Part shown: positions 56,620-64,000 of the stretch, in pieces
Layout: the number at the start of each line of letters is the position of its first letter
Position numbering within the stretch: position 1 is the first letter of the stretch
DNA from: Paenibacillus castaneae
Lineage (GTDB): Bacteria; Bacillota; Bacilli; Paenibacillales; Paenibacillaceae
NCBI RefSeq assembly: GCF_002884445.1
Contig: NZ_KZ614144.1
Span: 4,632,094 to 4,696,093 of the forward strand
DNA: 64,000 bases
Direction of reading: 5' to 3'
Position numbers and translations under genes: made by a program
The notes under the pieces: generated by a model
Seen by the model: only the letters and a program-made list of their open reading frames with translations
Databases searched by the model: none
What the model was told of the DNA's origin: nothing

Positions 56620-57837
56620 CTACAAGGATTTAGTCTGTGCTGTGTGTACTTGCTTTTCCACATGGGATCTTGTTCTCCATAAGATAAAGAGCGAGAAAAT
56701 AACAACTGCCAGACACACCCAATAAACATGACGAAACCCTGCAAACTGGGCAATGAAACCGCTGCTCAGACTTCCCACTAACCTTCCAATCGTGGATGCG
56801 TTGGAATAGATGGTTGTGGACAGCCCCGGTGAATGAGGCAGCAAATTCATGAAATAGCTTAGTCCATTGCCCATGACAATAGCAACAAACGATGCCTGCA
56901 GAAGCTGCGCTGCGATCAGATGCCAGGATTGGGTCGATACACTTAAGATGATGTAATAGATCACAGCGACAAAGCATCCGATAATCATCAGGGCATGGTT
57001 CGATATCTTTCTGCCCAAGGCACCGAGCACAAGCATAATGGGAATTTCCAGACCCGCGCAAACACTAACCGCCAATCCAACATCCGTATGCGTGCCATGA
57101 AGCTCATTCACAATAAACAATGGCGTGTTGATCGTGTTAATGGCATTAACCGCAAATAGAAAAATGAAGGCGATAACCGGCTGCCAAATCTGCCTGCTTT
57201 TGAGCGAAGTGATACTTGCACTTTTTCTCTTTCCGATATTGCTTTCAACTGATTTTTTTTGCAGAAACAGGAATACGAGAGATGCTATTGTAAGATAAAT
57301 AACAGCTGTCCCCAGAAAAAGTCCCTTGTAGCCCATCCCTGTCAAAATTAATGTCCCGACTAACGGTCCGACTAAAAATCCAAGGGAAAAGAGAGAGCGC
57401 AGTGTCGACATGGCAAACGTCTTGTCATCGGGATTGCTTGAATTTGCGGATTCCTGTGCATAGGCAAAGATTTGCGGCATTAGAGGAGCCCCTAATCCAC
57501 TAAAAAGGCTGACAACAATCAAAAGAATAAAGAAGTTATGAAACACTAAATACGAGGCATATGCCAAAGCCGATGAAATCATGGCAAACATAATAATCCA
57601 TTTTCGGTCCAGCCCGCTATCCGAACGTTTAGCAATGAGGGTGTTCACCACCACGCCGCTTAAAGAACTAACTGCCATGAAAACGCCAAAGGCTCCCGCA
57701 CTCATTCCAATATCTTCCGTAAAATATAGGGACAAATATGGCGCTGTGATTGAGAACCCGGTACCAACTAGCAGCATGCAAATGACGAATAAACTGTATC
57801 CTTTAATCGCAAACAACTTTTTAAACCGTGTATACAG
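56620..57837 (-). CDS. MFS transporter, sugar-efflux (SET/SotB-like) type
   Basis: About 405 residues and 12 predicted helices. The N-terminal half has PYLSLYFTEDIGMSAGAFGVFMAVSSLSGVVVNTLIAKRSDSG with a DxGxDR-type loop 2-3 (RSDSGLDRKW), and LRSLFSLGFLVGPLVGTLI marks helix 5, a layout seen in sugar efflux transporters. Substrate is not predictable. The start is taken as CTG at 57837, with a perfect AGGAGGG seven bases upstream, giving an N-terminus LYTRFKKLFAIKGYSLF; the first standard codon in frame is a TTG at 57816 that lacks a nearby site. It sits between murC and the SPOR gene, where B. subtilis has comC, so it looks like an accessory insertion. Confidence 0.83.
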   Translation of the reverse strand: MYTRFKKLFAIKGYSLFVICMLLVGTGFSITAPYLSLYFTEDIGMSAGAFGVFMAVSSLSGVVVNTLIAKRSDSGLDRKWIIMFAMISSALAYASYLVFHNFFILLIVVSLFSGLGAPLMPQIFAYAQESANSSNPDDKTFAMSTLRSLFSLGFLVGPLVGTLILTGMGYKGLFLGTAVIYLTIASLVFLFLQKKSVESNIGKRKSASITSLKSRQIWQPVIAFIFLFAVNAINTINTPLFIVNELHGTHTDVGLAVSVCAGLEIPIMLVLGALGRKISNHALMIIGCFVAVIYYIILSVSTQSWHLIAAQLLQASFVAIVMGNGLSYFMNLLPHSPGLSTTIYSNASTIGRLVGSLSSGFIAQFAGFRHVYWVCLAVVIFSLFILWRTRSHVEKQVHTAQTKSL

Positions 57838-58116
57838 CTTCTAACCCTCCTTAGATCTCTTGGTAGAATCCTCGCATTACGTCCGAAAGAAGCGTGCCGC
57901 AGTGAGCTGCGTCAACTTTTCGAAAAAAAAACGTCATTGTCCATCCGCCACCTCTGTCCCCCTTGTTACTGTTAAAGGAGTAAACTTATTATGCAATAAA
58001 TAAAAAATAGACCGTTATCTCATTTGTCTTAAATGATTGCCTAATTCTCTCACTATCACTAACTTTGCACGTGAAACTAACACTCTTCGGTTCGGGTGCA
58101 TAAAGAAAAAACACAA

Positions 58117-58157
58117 AGAAGCCCGACGGTTCCATCATGGAACGACCGGGCTTTCTT
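58117..58157 (-). terminator. Terminator downstream of murC
   Basis: AAGCCCGGTCGTTCCAT pairs with ATGGAACCGTCGGGCTT with one bulged pair and a 2-base loop, then TTTG and TTTTTTC on the minus strand. The region 57852-58116 upstream of the MFS gene shows no other gene. Confidence 0.85.
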
Positions 58158-58168
58158 CATGTATGATT

Positions 58169-59569
58169 TTAACTATTGGATTTCAATGTCAACGTTTTTG
58201 CGAGCGAATCTGCTACTTTCCAAATATCGCCTGCTCCCATTGTTATGACAAGATCGCCTGGCGCAACCTTTGCAGTCAAATAGTCGAGCACTTCTTCCTT
58301 GGTCGGAAAATAGACGGTATTGGTATTGCTGTTGCTTTTGATCAGCTCTACCAGCTTGCCTGAATTCACGCCCTCAATTTGAAGCTCGCCTGCCGGTGAA
58401 TAAATATCGGTAATGATTACTTCATCAGCTTCTGGGAAAGCACGACTAAACTGCTCGAACAAGAAGAATGTCCGCGTATAGCGCTGAGGCTGGAACACCG
58501 CAATAATGCGTTTACCCGTCGCTTTGGCAGCAGTGATTGTCGCTCTAATTTCCGTTGGGTGATGGGCGTAATCGTCAATCACGAGAATATCATTAACCTC
58601 GCCAAGCACCTGGAAACGACGCTTTGCACCTCTGAACAGCTTAATAGCTTCCTTTATTTTCTCAAATGACAAGCCTGACTCGAGACATGTGATAACGGTA
58701 GCCATTGCATTATACACATTATGAACTCCTGGAACCGATAGCTCCAGTTCACCCAGAAGGGTACCTTTATGCGTCATCGTGAAGGAAACCTTACGGTCGC
58801 CAAGCACAATATTGTCCGCTTTATAATCGGCGTCACCTTCGATGCCGTAGGTGACAAGCTGCGACAAATCAATATTTCCTTTGTACACCTGAGGAATCAA
58901 TTCGTTAACCGTCTCATCATCTGCGCACACAATCGCTTTTCCGTCCGCTTTTACCTGTTGTAAAAATTGCACATATGCTGCCTTCAGCTTGCCGAAATCG
59001 CCGTCATAATTTTCCAGATGATCCGGTTCAATATTCGTCACGATAGCTAGCGTTGGATGGTAGTGAAGGAAAGAGCCATCACTTTCATCTGCTTCCGCTA
59101 CGACATATTCTCCTTTGCCTGCTTTTGCATTTGTGCCTACATTAACGATCTCGCCTCCGATAATGTAAGTGGGGTCCGCACCGCATGATTCCATAACTAG
59201 AGCAATCATAGAGGAAGTTGTCGTTTTGCCATGTGCTCCAGCAACCGCGATTCCTTTGCCTGCATTCATTAATCTAGCCAGCATTTGAGAGCGATGAAGA
59301 ACAGGAATATTAAGATCTTCCGCAGCTTTACGCTCCACATTATCCTTAGAAAGCGCTGTAGAGTAAACGACTAAATCTGCACCATTCACATGCTCTGGCT
59401 GATGACCGATAAAAATGCTGGCCCCATTCGCAGCAAGCTTCTCTGTTAATTCTTGACGCGCGACATCGGATCCAGTCACCTTATAGCCCATTTCCAGCAT
59501 AACGCGGGCAATGGCACTCATACCGTAACCGCCGATTCCGATGAAATGAACGTGTTCTGCCGTATTCAA
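58169..59569 (-). CDS. murC: UDP-N-acetylmuramate--L-alanine ligase
   Basis: A 466-residue cytoplasmic ligase adding L-Ala to UDP-MurNAc in peptidoglycan synthesis. The N-terminal UDP-binding motif [15 protein letters not shown] is at about residues 7-21, the ATP loop [12 protein letters not shown] at about 108-119, and the C-terminal domain has [14 protein letters not shown] (about 335-348). The start is a TTG at 59569, seven bases after the folC stop, with AAGGTTGGTG upstream; the longer frame lies inside folC. The pairing folC-murC differs from B. subtilis, where murC is elsewhere. Confidence 0.95.
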   Translation of the reverse strand: MNTAEHVHFIGIGGYGMSAIARVMLEMGYKVTGSDVARQELTEKLAANGASIFIGHQPEHVNGADLVVYSTALSKDNVERKAAEDLNIPVLHRSQMLARLMNAGKGIAVAGAHGKTTTSSMIALVMESCGADPTYIIGGEIVNVGTNAKAGKGEYVVAEADESDGSFLHYHPTLAIVTNIEPDHLENYDGDFGKLKAAYVQFLQQVKADGKAIVCADDETVNELIPQVYKGNIDLSQLVTYGIEGDADYKADNIVLGDRKVSFTMTHKGTLLGELELSVPGVHNVYNAMATVITCLESGLSFEKIKEAIKLFRGAKRRFQVLGEVNDILVIDDYAHHPTEIRATITAAKATGKRIIAVFQPQRYTRTFFLFEQFSRAFPEADEVIITDIYSPAGELQIEGVNSGKLVELIKSNSNTNTVYFPTKEEVLDYLTAKVAPGDLVITMGAGDIWKVADSLAKTLTLKSNS

Positions 59570-59576
59570 AGACGGT

Positions 59577-60962
59577 TCACCAACCTTTTTCAGAATCCGA
59601 GTTGTACAAAATGCGGGAGCGAACATCGGCTATCAAATATAGCGTGCCTGTTACGACTCCAAGATCTGTTGTCTCGGTTAACTGTTGTAGTTTTTTTAAC
59701 GCTGCTTGCCAATCCTGTTCCACTACCAGCTCGAAAGAATACTTATCAGGCTGCTGCTGACACATTTCCCGTACCAAATCAGCCATAGCATTTGCATCTT
59801 TTTTCATTCGAAAATCAGGCTCGGTCACAATTAGCGTATCCACTATTGGTAGTATATGCTTAAGAACATCCTGATGATTCTTATTCTCCAGCATACCCAT
59901 CATTAGATGTAAACGATCATATTTATAGGTGTTTTTTAACGCAGCTGCCAGAGATTGTGCGCCTTCAGGGTTATGGGCACCATCTAGCAAAATACGCGGT
60001 GCCTGCGATACCATCTCAAGCCGTCCAGGCCATGCTGCGTTCCGCAATCCCTCGGTCAATGCCTCATCCTCAACAACTAGAGCATTGTATTGGCGAAGAA
60101 CTTCAAGCGTCATAACAGCAACCGCCGCATTCGTACGCTGATGTGCTCCATTTAACGTAATCGTTAACGGCTCGATCGTACGGAACAAATTATTAAAGCG
60201 GAAGCTTTGTTCATCCTGGCTGACAGCAAGCTCAGTTTCGTGGAACTGCTCGCCTAGCAAATAAAGCGTGCTTTGTTTGTCGGCTGCGATTTGCTTGATC
60301 ACCTCGACCGCTTCTGGCTGAGTTACTGCGCTAACGACCGGTATCCCTGGTTTGATTATGCCAGCCTTCTCGCTTGCCACCGCAGCAAGCGTGTTTCCAA
60401 GACGGTCCATGTGATCATGACCGATGTTCGTAATGACCGAAACAACGGGATGAACGATATTCGTCACATCAAGCCGTCCGCCAAGCCCCGTTTCCCATAC
60501 CACATAATCCGGATAAGTAACCGTTGCATAAAATAACACCGCAAGTGCAGTTGACACCTCGAACATGGTCGGAGAGCCTAGCTCTGATGCAGCTATCGCC
60601 TCAACATGCGGCTTGAGCTCATTTGCAAGCTTTAGAAGTGTATCCTCTTCGATATCGTTACCGTTATATTGAAACCGATTTGTAAATTTCGTAATGTACG
60701 GTGAAGTAAAGGTACCCACATCATAGCCGCTGCGCAGCAGCACACTCGTTAAAAAGGCACAGGTTGAGCCTTTCCCATTCGTGCCTGCAACATGAATAAA
60801 CTTCAGTCTGCGATGCGGATTTCCCGCAAGCTCCATTAGTTTTTCCATACGCTCAAGACCTGGCCGGATGCCAAAAGGAATAAGCCCCGTAATCCACTCA
60901 ACCGCATCCCCGTAGGAATGCAGCGGCTCATTCGTCCGATGCTCTATCGTTTGATCCGTCAT
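59577..60962 (-). CDS. folC: Folylpolyglutamate synthase/dihydrofolate synthase
   Basis: A 461-residue Mur-ligase-fold enzyme that joins glutamates to folate. The P-loop [15 protein letters not shown] is at about residues 57-71, the folate-site [13 protein letters not shown] at about 85-97, and the C-terminal [15 protein letters not shown] at about 312-326. GAAGGA is near the ATG. It follows valS by 32 bp and precedes murC. Confidence 0.95.
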   Translation of the reverse strand: MTDQTIEHRTNEPLHSYGDAVEWITGLIPFGIRPGLERMEKLMELAGNPHRRLKFIHVAGTNGKGSTCAFLTSVLLRSGYDVGTFTSPYITKFTNRFQYNGNDIEEDTLLKLANELKPHVEAIAASELGSPTMFEVSTALAVLFYATVTYPDYVVWETGLGGRLDVTNIVHPVVSVITNIGHDHMDRLGNTLAAVASEKAGIIKPGIPVVSAVTQPEAVEVIKQIAADKQSTLYLLGEQFHETELAVSQDEQSFRFNNLFRTIEPLTITLNGAHQRTNAAVAVMTLEVLRQYNALVVEDEALTEGLRNAAWPGRLEMVSQAPRILLDGAHNPEGAQSLAAALKNTYKYDRLHLMMGMLENKNHQDVLKHILPIVDTLIVTEPDFRMKKDANAMADLVREMCQQQPDKYSFELVVEQDWQAALKKLQQLTETTDLGVVTGTLYLIADVRSRILYNSDSEKGW

Positions 60963-60994
60963 TGATATCGTTCCTTCTTCCGTTTTCCGCTGTG

Positions 60995-63637
60995 CTAGCC
61001 GCGTAATTCTGCGATTCTTGCCAGCACTTTATCGCGTTTATCCCTGTAATCATTCATCTTGCTGCGTTCCTCTTCAATAACCTTGGCTGGCGCTTTCGCT
61101 ACAAAGCCTTCATTGCTAAGCTTCTTCTCCACGCGCTCAACTTCCGTATTTAAATGTTGATGCTCTTTCTCAAGACGTGCAATTTCCTGCGTGATATCGA
61201 TCAGGCCGGCAAGCGGCAAATAAAGCTCCGCACCTGTCACGATTGCTGTCATTGCTTTGTCTGGCGCGCTAATGTGAAGACCTGATTCAAGCAGCGATGT
61301 TCCGCAGAAGCGTTTAATGAATTCTTCATTTCGCAGTACTATCGCAGCTTCCGCTTCCCTTGAAGGCTTAATAAGCAATTCTATCTTTTTGCTCATTGGC
61401 ACATTCACTTCAGCACGGATATTACGAACGGAACGAATGATTTCCATGAGCAATTCCATCTCTTTTACTGCTTCAGGCGCTTCCAGCGCTGCATCATAGA
61501 CTGGCCACTCAGCAAGTGTAATCGTCTCGCCTTCATGAGGCAAGTGCTGCCAAATTTCTTCACTGATATATGGCATGAACGGATGCATCAGACGCTGCGT
61601 ACGATCCAGCACGTAAGCCAGCACGGACTGCGTTGCTTTCTTCGCTGTCTCATCTGTGCTATATAAGCTTAACTTAGCGATTTCGATATACCAATCACAT
61701 AAGTCATCCCATATGAAATTATACAGTATACGTCCTGTTTCACCGAATTCATAGCTATCAATTAAACGCGTTACATCGCGCACCGTCTCATTGAGTCGAT
61801 GCAATATCCAACGGTCAGCCGTTCCCAGATCGACCGTTATATCAATGTCCTTCGCTTCAACGCCTTCCAAATTCATGAGAGCGAAACGGGAAGCATTCCA
61901 AATCTTATTGGCAAAATTACGAGCCTGCTCGACCTTCTCCCAGCGGAAACGCAAATCCTGGCCTGGCGTGCTGCTTGTTGAAATCATATAACGCATAGCG
62001 TCAGCGCCATACTGCTCAATAACTTCAAGCGGATCTACACCGTTGCCAATCGATTTGGACATTTTACGACCTTCTGAATCACGAACGAGACCGTGCATGA
62101 GTACATCCTTAAATGGCGGGTCTTCTGTAAACTCAAGCGCAGTAAAGATCATCCGCGCTACCCAGAAGTAAATAATATCGTAGCCTGTTACAAGCACGTC
62201 TGTCGGGTAGTAACGTTTCAAATCCTCTGTCTGATCCGGCCAGCCAAGCGTTGAGAAAGGCCATAGCGCGGAGCTAAACCATGTATCTAATACATCGTTA
62301 TCCTGACGAAGATGATCACCCTTCATATCCTCTTGCGATATATGCATCTCGCCTGTTGCATCATCATACCAAGCCGGTATCCGATGACCCCACCACAGCT
62401 GACGGGAAATACACCAATCATGTACATTTTCAATCCAGTTTAAATATACTTTCTCGAAACGATCCGGCACGAAATTTACGCCCTTGCCTGATTTCTGCGC
62501 TGCAATTGCAGCTTCAGCAAGCGGCTTCATCGCCACGAACCATTGCGTCGACAAATATGGCTCTACAACAGCTCCGCTGCGCTCGCTGTGTCCAACCTGA
62601 TGAACATGATCCTCAATGCTGACGCATACGCCTTGCTCTTGCAAGTCTTTGACAAGCGCCTTGCGGCAATCTGCCCGGTCCAGCCCTTGATACGGGCCAG
62701 CTTCAGCATTCATAACCCCGGACTCATCCATTACGATAATTTGCGGCAAGCTATGACGCTCGCCTACCTCGAAGTCATTAGGGTCATGTGCCGGTGTTAT
62801 TTTTACAGCGCCGGAACCAAATTCCTTATCCACATATTCATCAGCAATAATCGGAATTTCCCGCCCAACAATCGGCACAATAATGAGCTGTCCGATTAAG
62901 TGCTTGTAACGGTCATCCTCTGGATGAACAGCAACAGCTGTATCTCCAAGCATTGTTTCCGGGCGAGTTGTCGCTACTGTGATGGAGCCTGAACCGTCTT
63001 TCAGCGGATATTTCAAATGGTACAAATGGCCGTTTACTTCCTTATGCTCCACTTCAATATCCGAAAGCGCCGTACGAGCGGCAGGATCCCAGTTAATGAT
63101 TTTTTTGCCGCGGTAGATCAAGCCTTTATTATAAAGACGAACGAATACCTCGCGCACAGCTTTGGACAATCCATCGTCCAGCGTGAATCTCTCTCTTGAA
63201 TAGTCAAGGGACAAACCCATCTTCGCCCACTGCTCGCGAATCGTATTCGCATATTCATCCTTCCACTCCCATACCTTCTCAAGGAAAGCTTCCCGCCCTA
63301 GATCATAACGAGAAACCCCTTGCTCGCGGAGCTTCTGCTCCACCTTCGTTTGGGTTGCAATCCCTGCATGGTCTGTGCCTGGAAGCCAGAGCGCATCATA
63401 GCCCTGCATGCGTTTCGTACGGATCAAAATATCCTGCAGCGTGAAATCGAGCGCATGGCCGATATGCAGCATGCCCGTTACATTTGGAGGCGGGATAACA
63501 ATTGTATACGTTTGTGCATCCGGGCGTTTTCCTGCCTCAAAAAATTTACCCTGCATCCAGTAATCGTACCATTTCTGCTCAGCTGCCTTCGGGTCGTAAG
63601 TCGTTGGCATAGCCGTTGTCGTTTGGTTTCCTGACAT
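60995..63637 (-). CDS. valS: Valyl-tRNA synthetase
   Basis: An 880-residue class I synthetase for tRNA-Val. The HIGH motif is in [16 protein letters not shown] (about residues 47-62), the CP1 editing domain spans about 185-345 ([19 protein letters not shown]), and KMSKS is in [14 protein letters not shown] (about 525-538). An anticodon-binding domain and a C-terminal coiled coil (about 812-880, [26 protein letters not shown]) follow. The start MSGNQTTT was chosen because GGAGG lies nine bases upstream, whereas the ATG three codons earlier touches the site. It has a T-box leader and its own promoter. Confidence 0.97.
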   Translation of the reverse strand: MSGNQTTTAMPTTYDPKAAEQKWYDYWMQGKFFEAGKRPDAQTYTIVIPPPNVTGMLHIGHALDFTLQDILIRTKRMQGYDALWLPGTDHAGIATQTKVEQKLREQGVSRYDLGREAFLEKVWEWKDEYANTIREQWAKMGLSLDYSRERFTLDDGLSKAVREVFVRLYNKGLIYRGKKIINWDPAARTALSDIEVEHKEVNGHLYHLKYPLKDGSGSITVATTRPETMLGDTAVAVHPEDDRYKHLIGQLIIVPIVGREIPIIADEYVDKEFGSGAVKITPAHDPNDFEVGERHSLPQIIVMDESGVMNAEAGPYQGLDRADCRKALVKDLQEQGVCVSIEDHVHQVGHSERSGAVVEPYLSTQWFVAMKPLAEAAIAAQKSGKGVNFVPDRFEKVYLNWIENVHDWCISRQLWWGHRIPAWYDDATGEMHISQEDMKGDHLRQDNDVLDTWFSSALWPFSTLGWPDQTEDLKRYYPTDVLVTGYDIIYFWVARMIFTALEFTEDPPFKDVLMHGLVRDSEGRKMSKSIGNGVDPLEVIEQYGADAMRYMISTSSTPGQDLRFRWEKVEQARNFANKIWNASRFALMNLEGVEAKDIDITVDLGTADRWILHRLNETVRDVTRLIDSYEFGETGRILYNFIWDDLCDWYIEIAKLSLYSTDETAKKATQSVLAYVLDRTQRLMHPFMPYISEEIWQHLPHEGETITLAEWPVYDAALEAPEAVKEMELLMEIIRSVRNIRAEVNVPMSKKIELLIKPSREAEAAIVLRNEEFIKRFCGTSLLESGLHISAPDKAMTAIVTGAELYLPLAGLIDITQEIARLEKEHQHLNTEVERVEKKLSNEGFVAKAPAKVIEEERSKMNDYRDKRDKVLARIAELRG

Positions 63638-63667
63638 GATTTCCATCCTCCATAAATCGATCTACAA

Positions 63668-63935
63668 AAACAAAAAAAACCTACCGCCCTTATCATAAAG
63701 GACGAAAGGTTTAGCTTCCGTGGTACCACCTTTGTTCCATGCGAACAGCATTCGCATGACACTCAAACAGATAACGGCTGCGGCCGGCCTAAATTGGGGG
63801 AACACTGACTGCTCCTGCTTGGTTTAGGCAACTCCGGGGCGACTCGTAGCAGTCACTTCCTGCAGAACCTCTCAGCGTAACGGTTCCACTCTCTGAAGGC
63901 TTCGCTGCGTACTATTCCCCTTCAACGTCGTTAAA
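63668..63935 (-). ncRNA. T-box riboswitch leader of valS
   Basis: On the minus strand the leader shows Stem I base GGGG/CCCC, an AGTA box (GAATAGTACG), the T-box AAAGGTGGTACCACGG (about 63716-63732) and a terminator AACCTTTCGTCC/GGGCGGTAGGTT followed by eight Ts (63668-63713). The triplet in the specifier position is GTC (63843-63841), a valine codon, and the T-box TGGT fits the A73 discriminator of tRNA-Val. Uncharged tRNA-Val should promote readthrough into valS-folC-murC. Confidence 0.94.
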
Positions 63936-63949
63936 GCACATATATATTT

Positions 63950-63978
63950 ATCATACATTTGTTCAAAGGCTTAGTCAA
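63950..63978 (-). promoter_or_regulatory. Sigma-A promoter of valS
   Basis: On the minus strand TTGACT (63978-63973) and TATGAT (63955-63950) are separated by exactly 17 bases. The start would fall near 63943, just before T-box Stem I. Confidence 0.85.
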
Positions 63979-64000
63979 CCTAACCGATGCCCAGAAATCG

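Noticed and set aside
63841-63920. A tRNA-like fold in the valS leader
   Set aside because: The stems are those of T-box Stem I, and no tRNA landmarks such as the TTCGA loop with a matching acceptor stem are present.

Overview
The window looks like a core-chromosome segment of an endospore-forming, low-to-mid GC Bacillota, most likely Paenibacillus or a close relative. Three things support this: near-consensus sigma-A promoters and AGGAGG ribosome sites, many sporulation genes (spoVB, bofC, a safA-like gene, spo0B, spoIVFA, spoIVFB, a spoIIB-like SPOR gene), and a gene order that follows, from memory, the trmU-to-valS arc of Bacillus subtilis. It departs from B. subtilis in ways expected of Paenibacillaceae: separate secD and secF, a ruvC gene, an RNase E/G-type gene, a membrane-anchored Spo0B, and murC next to folC.

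Layout. 1-2 kb: cymR (minus) diverges from mnmA (plus), and the start codon of the next cymR-operon gene sits at the very left edge. 2-5.5 kb: a CNNM/CorC-type membrane protein, then a copC-copD pair preceded by a six-copy 41-bp repeat leader. 5.5-7.4 kb: a 123-bp tandem repeat array split by an intact IS3-family element. 7.4-13.9 kb: rarA, a GNAT-fold acyltransferase, then tcdA-aspS-hisS under a T-box whose specifier reads as Asp GAC. 14-23.2 kb: a small ORF, dtd, rel, apt, recJ, a cation-efflux gene, secF, secD. 23.4-29.5 kb: comN, spoVB, a DUF421 gene, a TIGR04086-type gene, yajC, tgt, queA. 29.5-34.6 kb: a SpoIID/LytB-domain protein, ruvB, ruvA, ruvC, bofC. 34.8-42.5 kb: a LysM spore-coat-like protein with 24 tandem 12-residue repeats, pheA, thrB, hom, pheB, obg. 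42.5-47.7 kb: spo0B, rpmA, prp, rplU, an RNase G, spoIVFB, spoIVFA. 47.8-56.1 kb: rodA, minD, minC, mreD, mreC, mreB, radC, maf, a DUF4321 gene, a SPOR-domain gene. 56.2-58 kb: an accessory block (palindrome-rich spacer and a sugar-efflux-like MFS gene). 58-64 kb: murC, folC and valS with a valine T-box and a consensus promoter.

How the genes work together. Most are minus-strand housekeeping operons for tRNA charging and modification (aspS, hisS, valS, tgt, queA, mnmA, tcdA, dtd), protein export (secD, secF, yajC), Holliday-junction processing (ruvABC, rarA), cell shape and division siting (mreBCD, minCD, rodA, murC), aspartate-family and Phe biosynthesis, and sporulation.

The least explained signal is a family of short repeats. 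Units of 38 to 41 bp combine the conserved word ATGCTTACGAAG with a locus-specific hairpin. Arrays lie directly in front of the ribosome-binding sites of copC, the cation-efflux gene and rpmA, always in the same polarity as the gene, and a decayed version precedes ruvC. Their position is that of transcribed 5' or intercistronic leaders. All functions are read from sequence and family memory; no searches were run.
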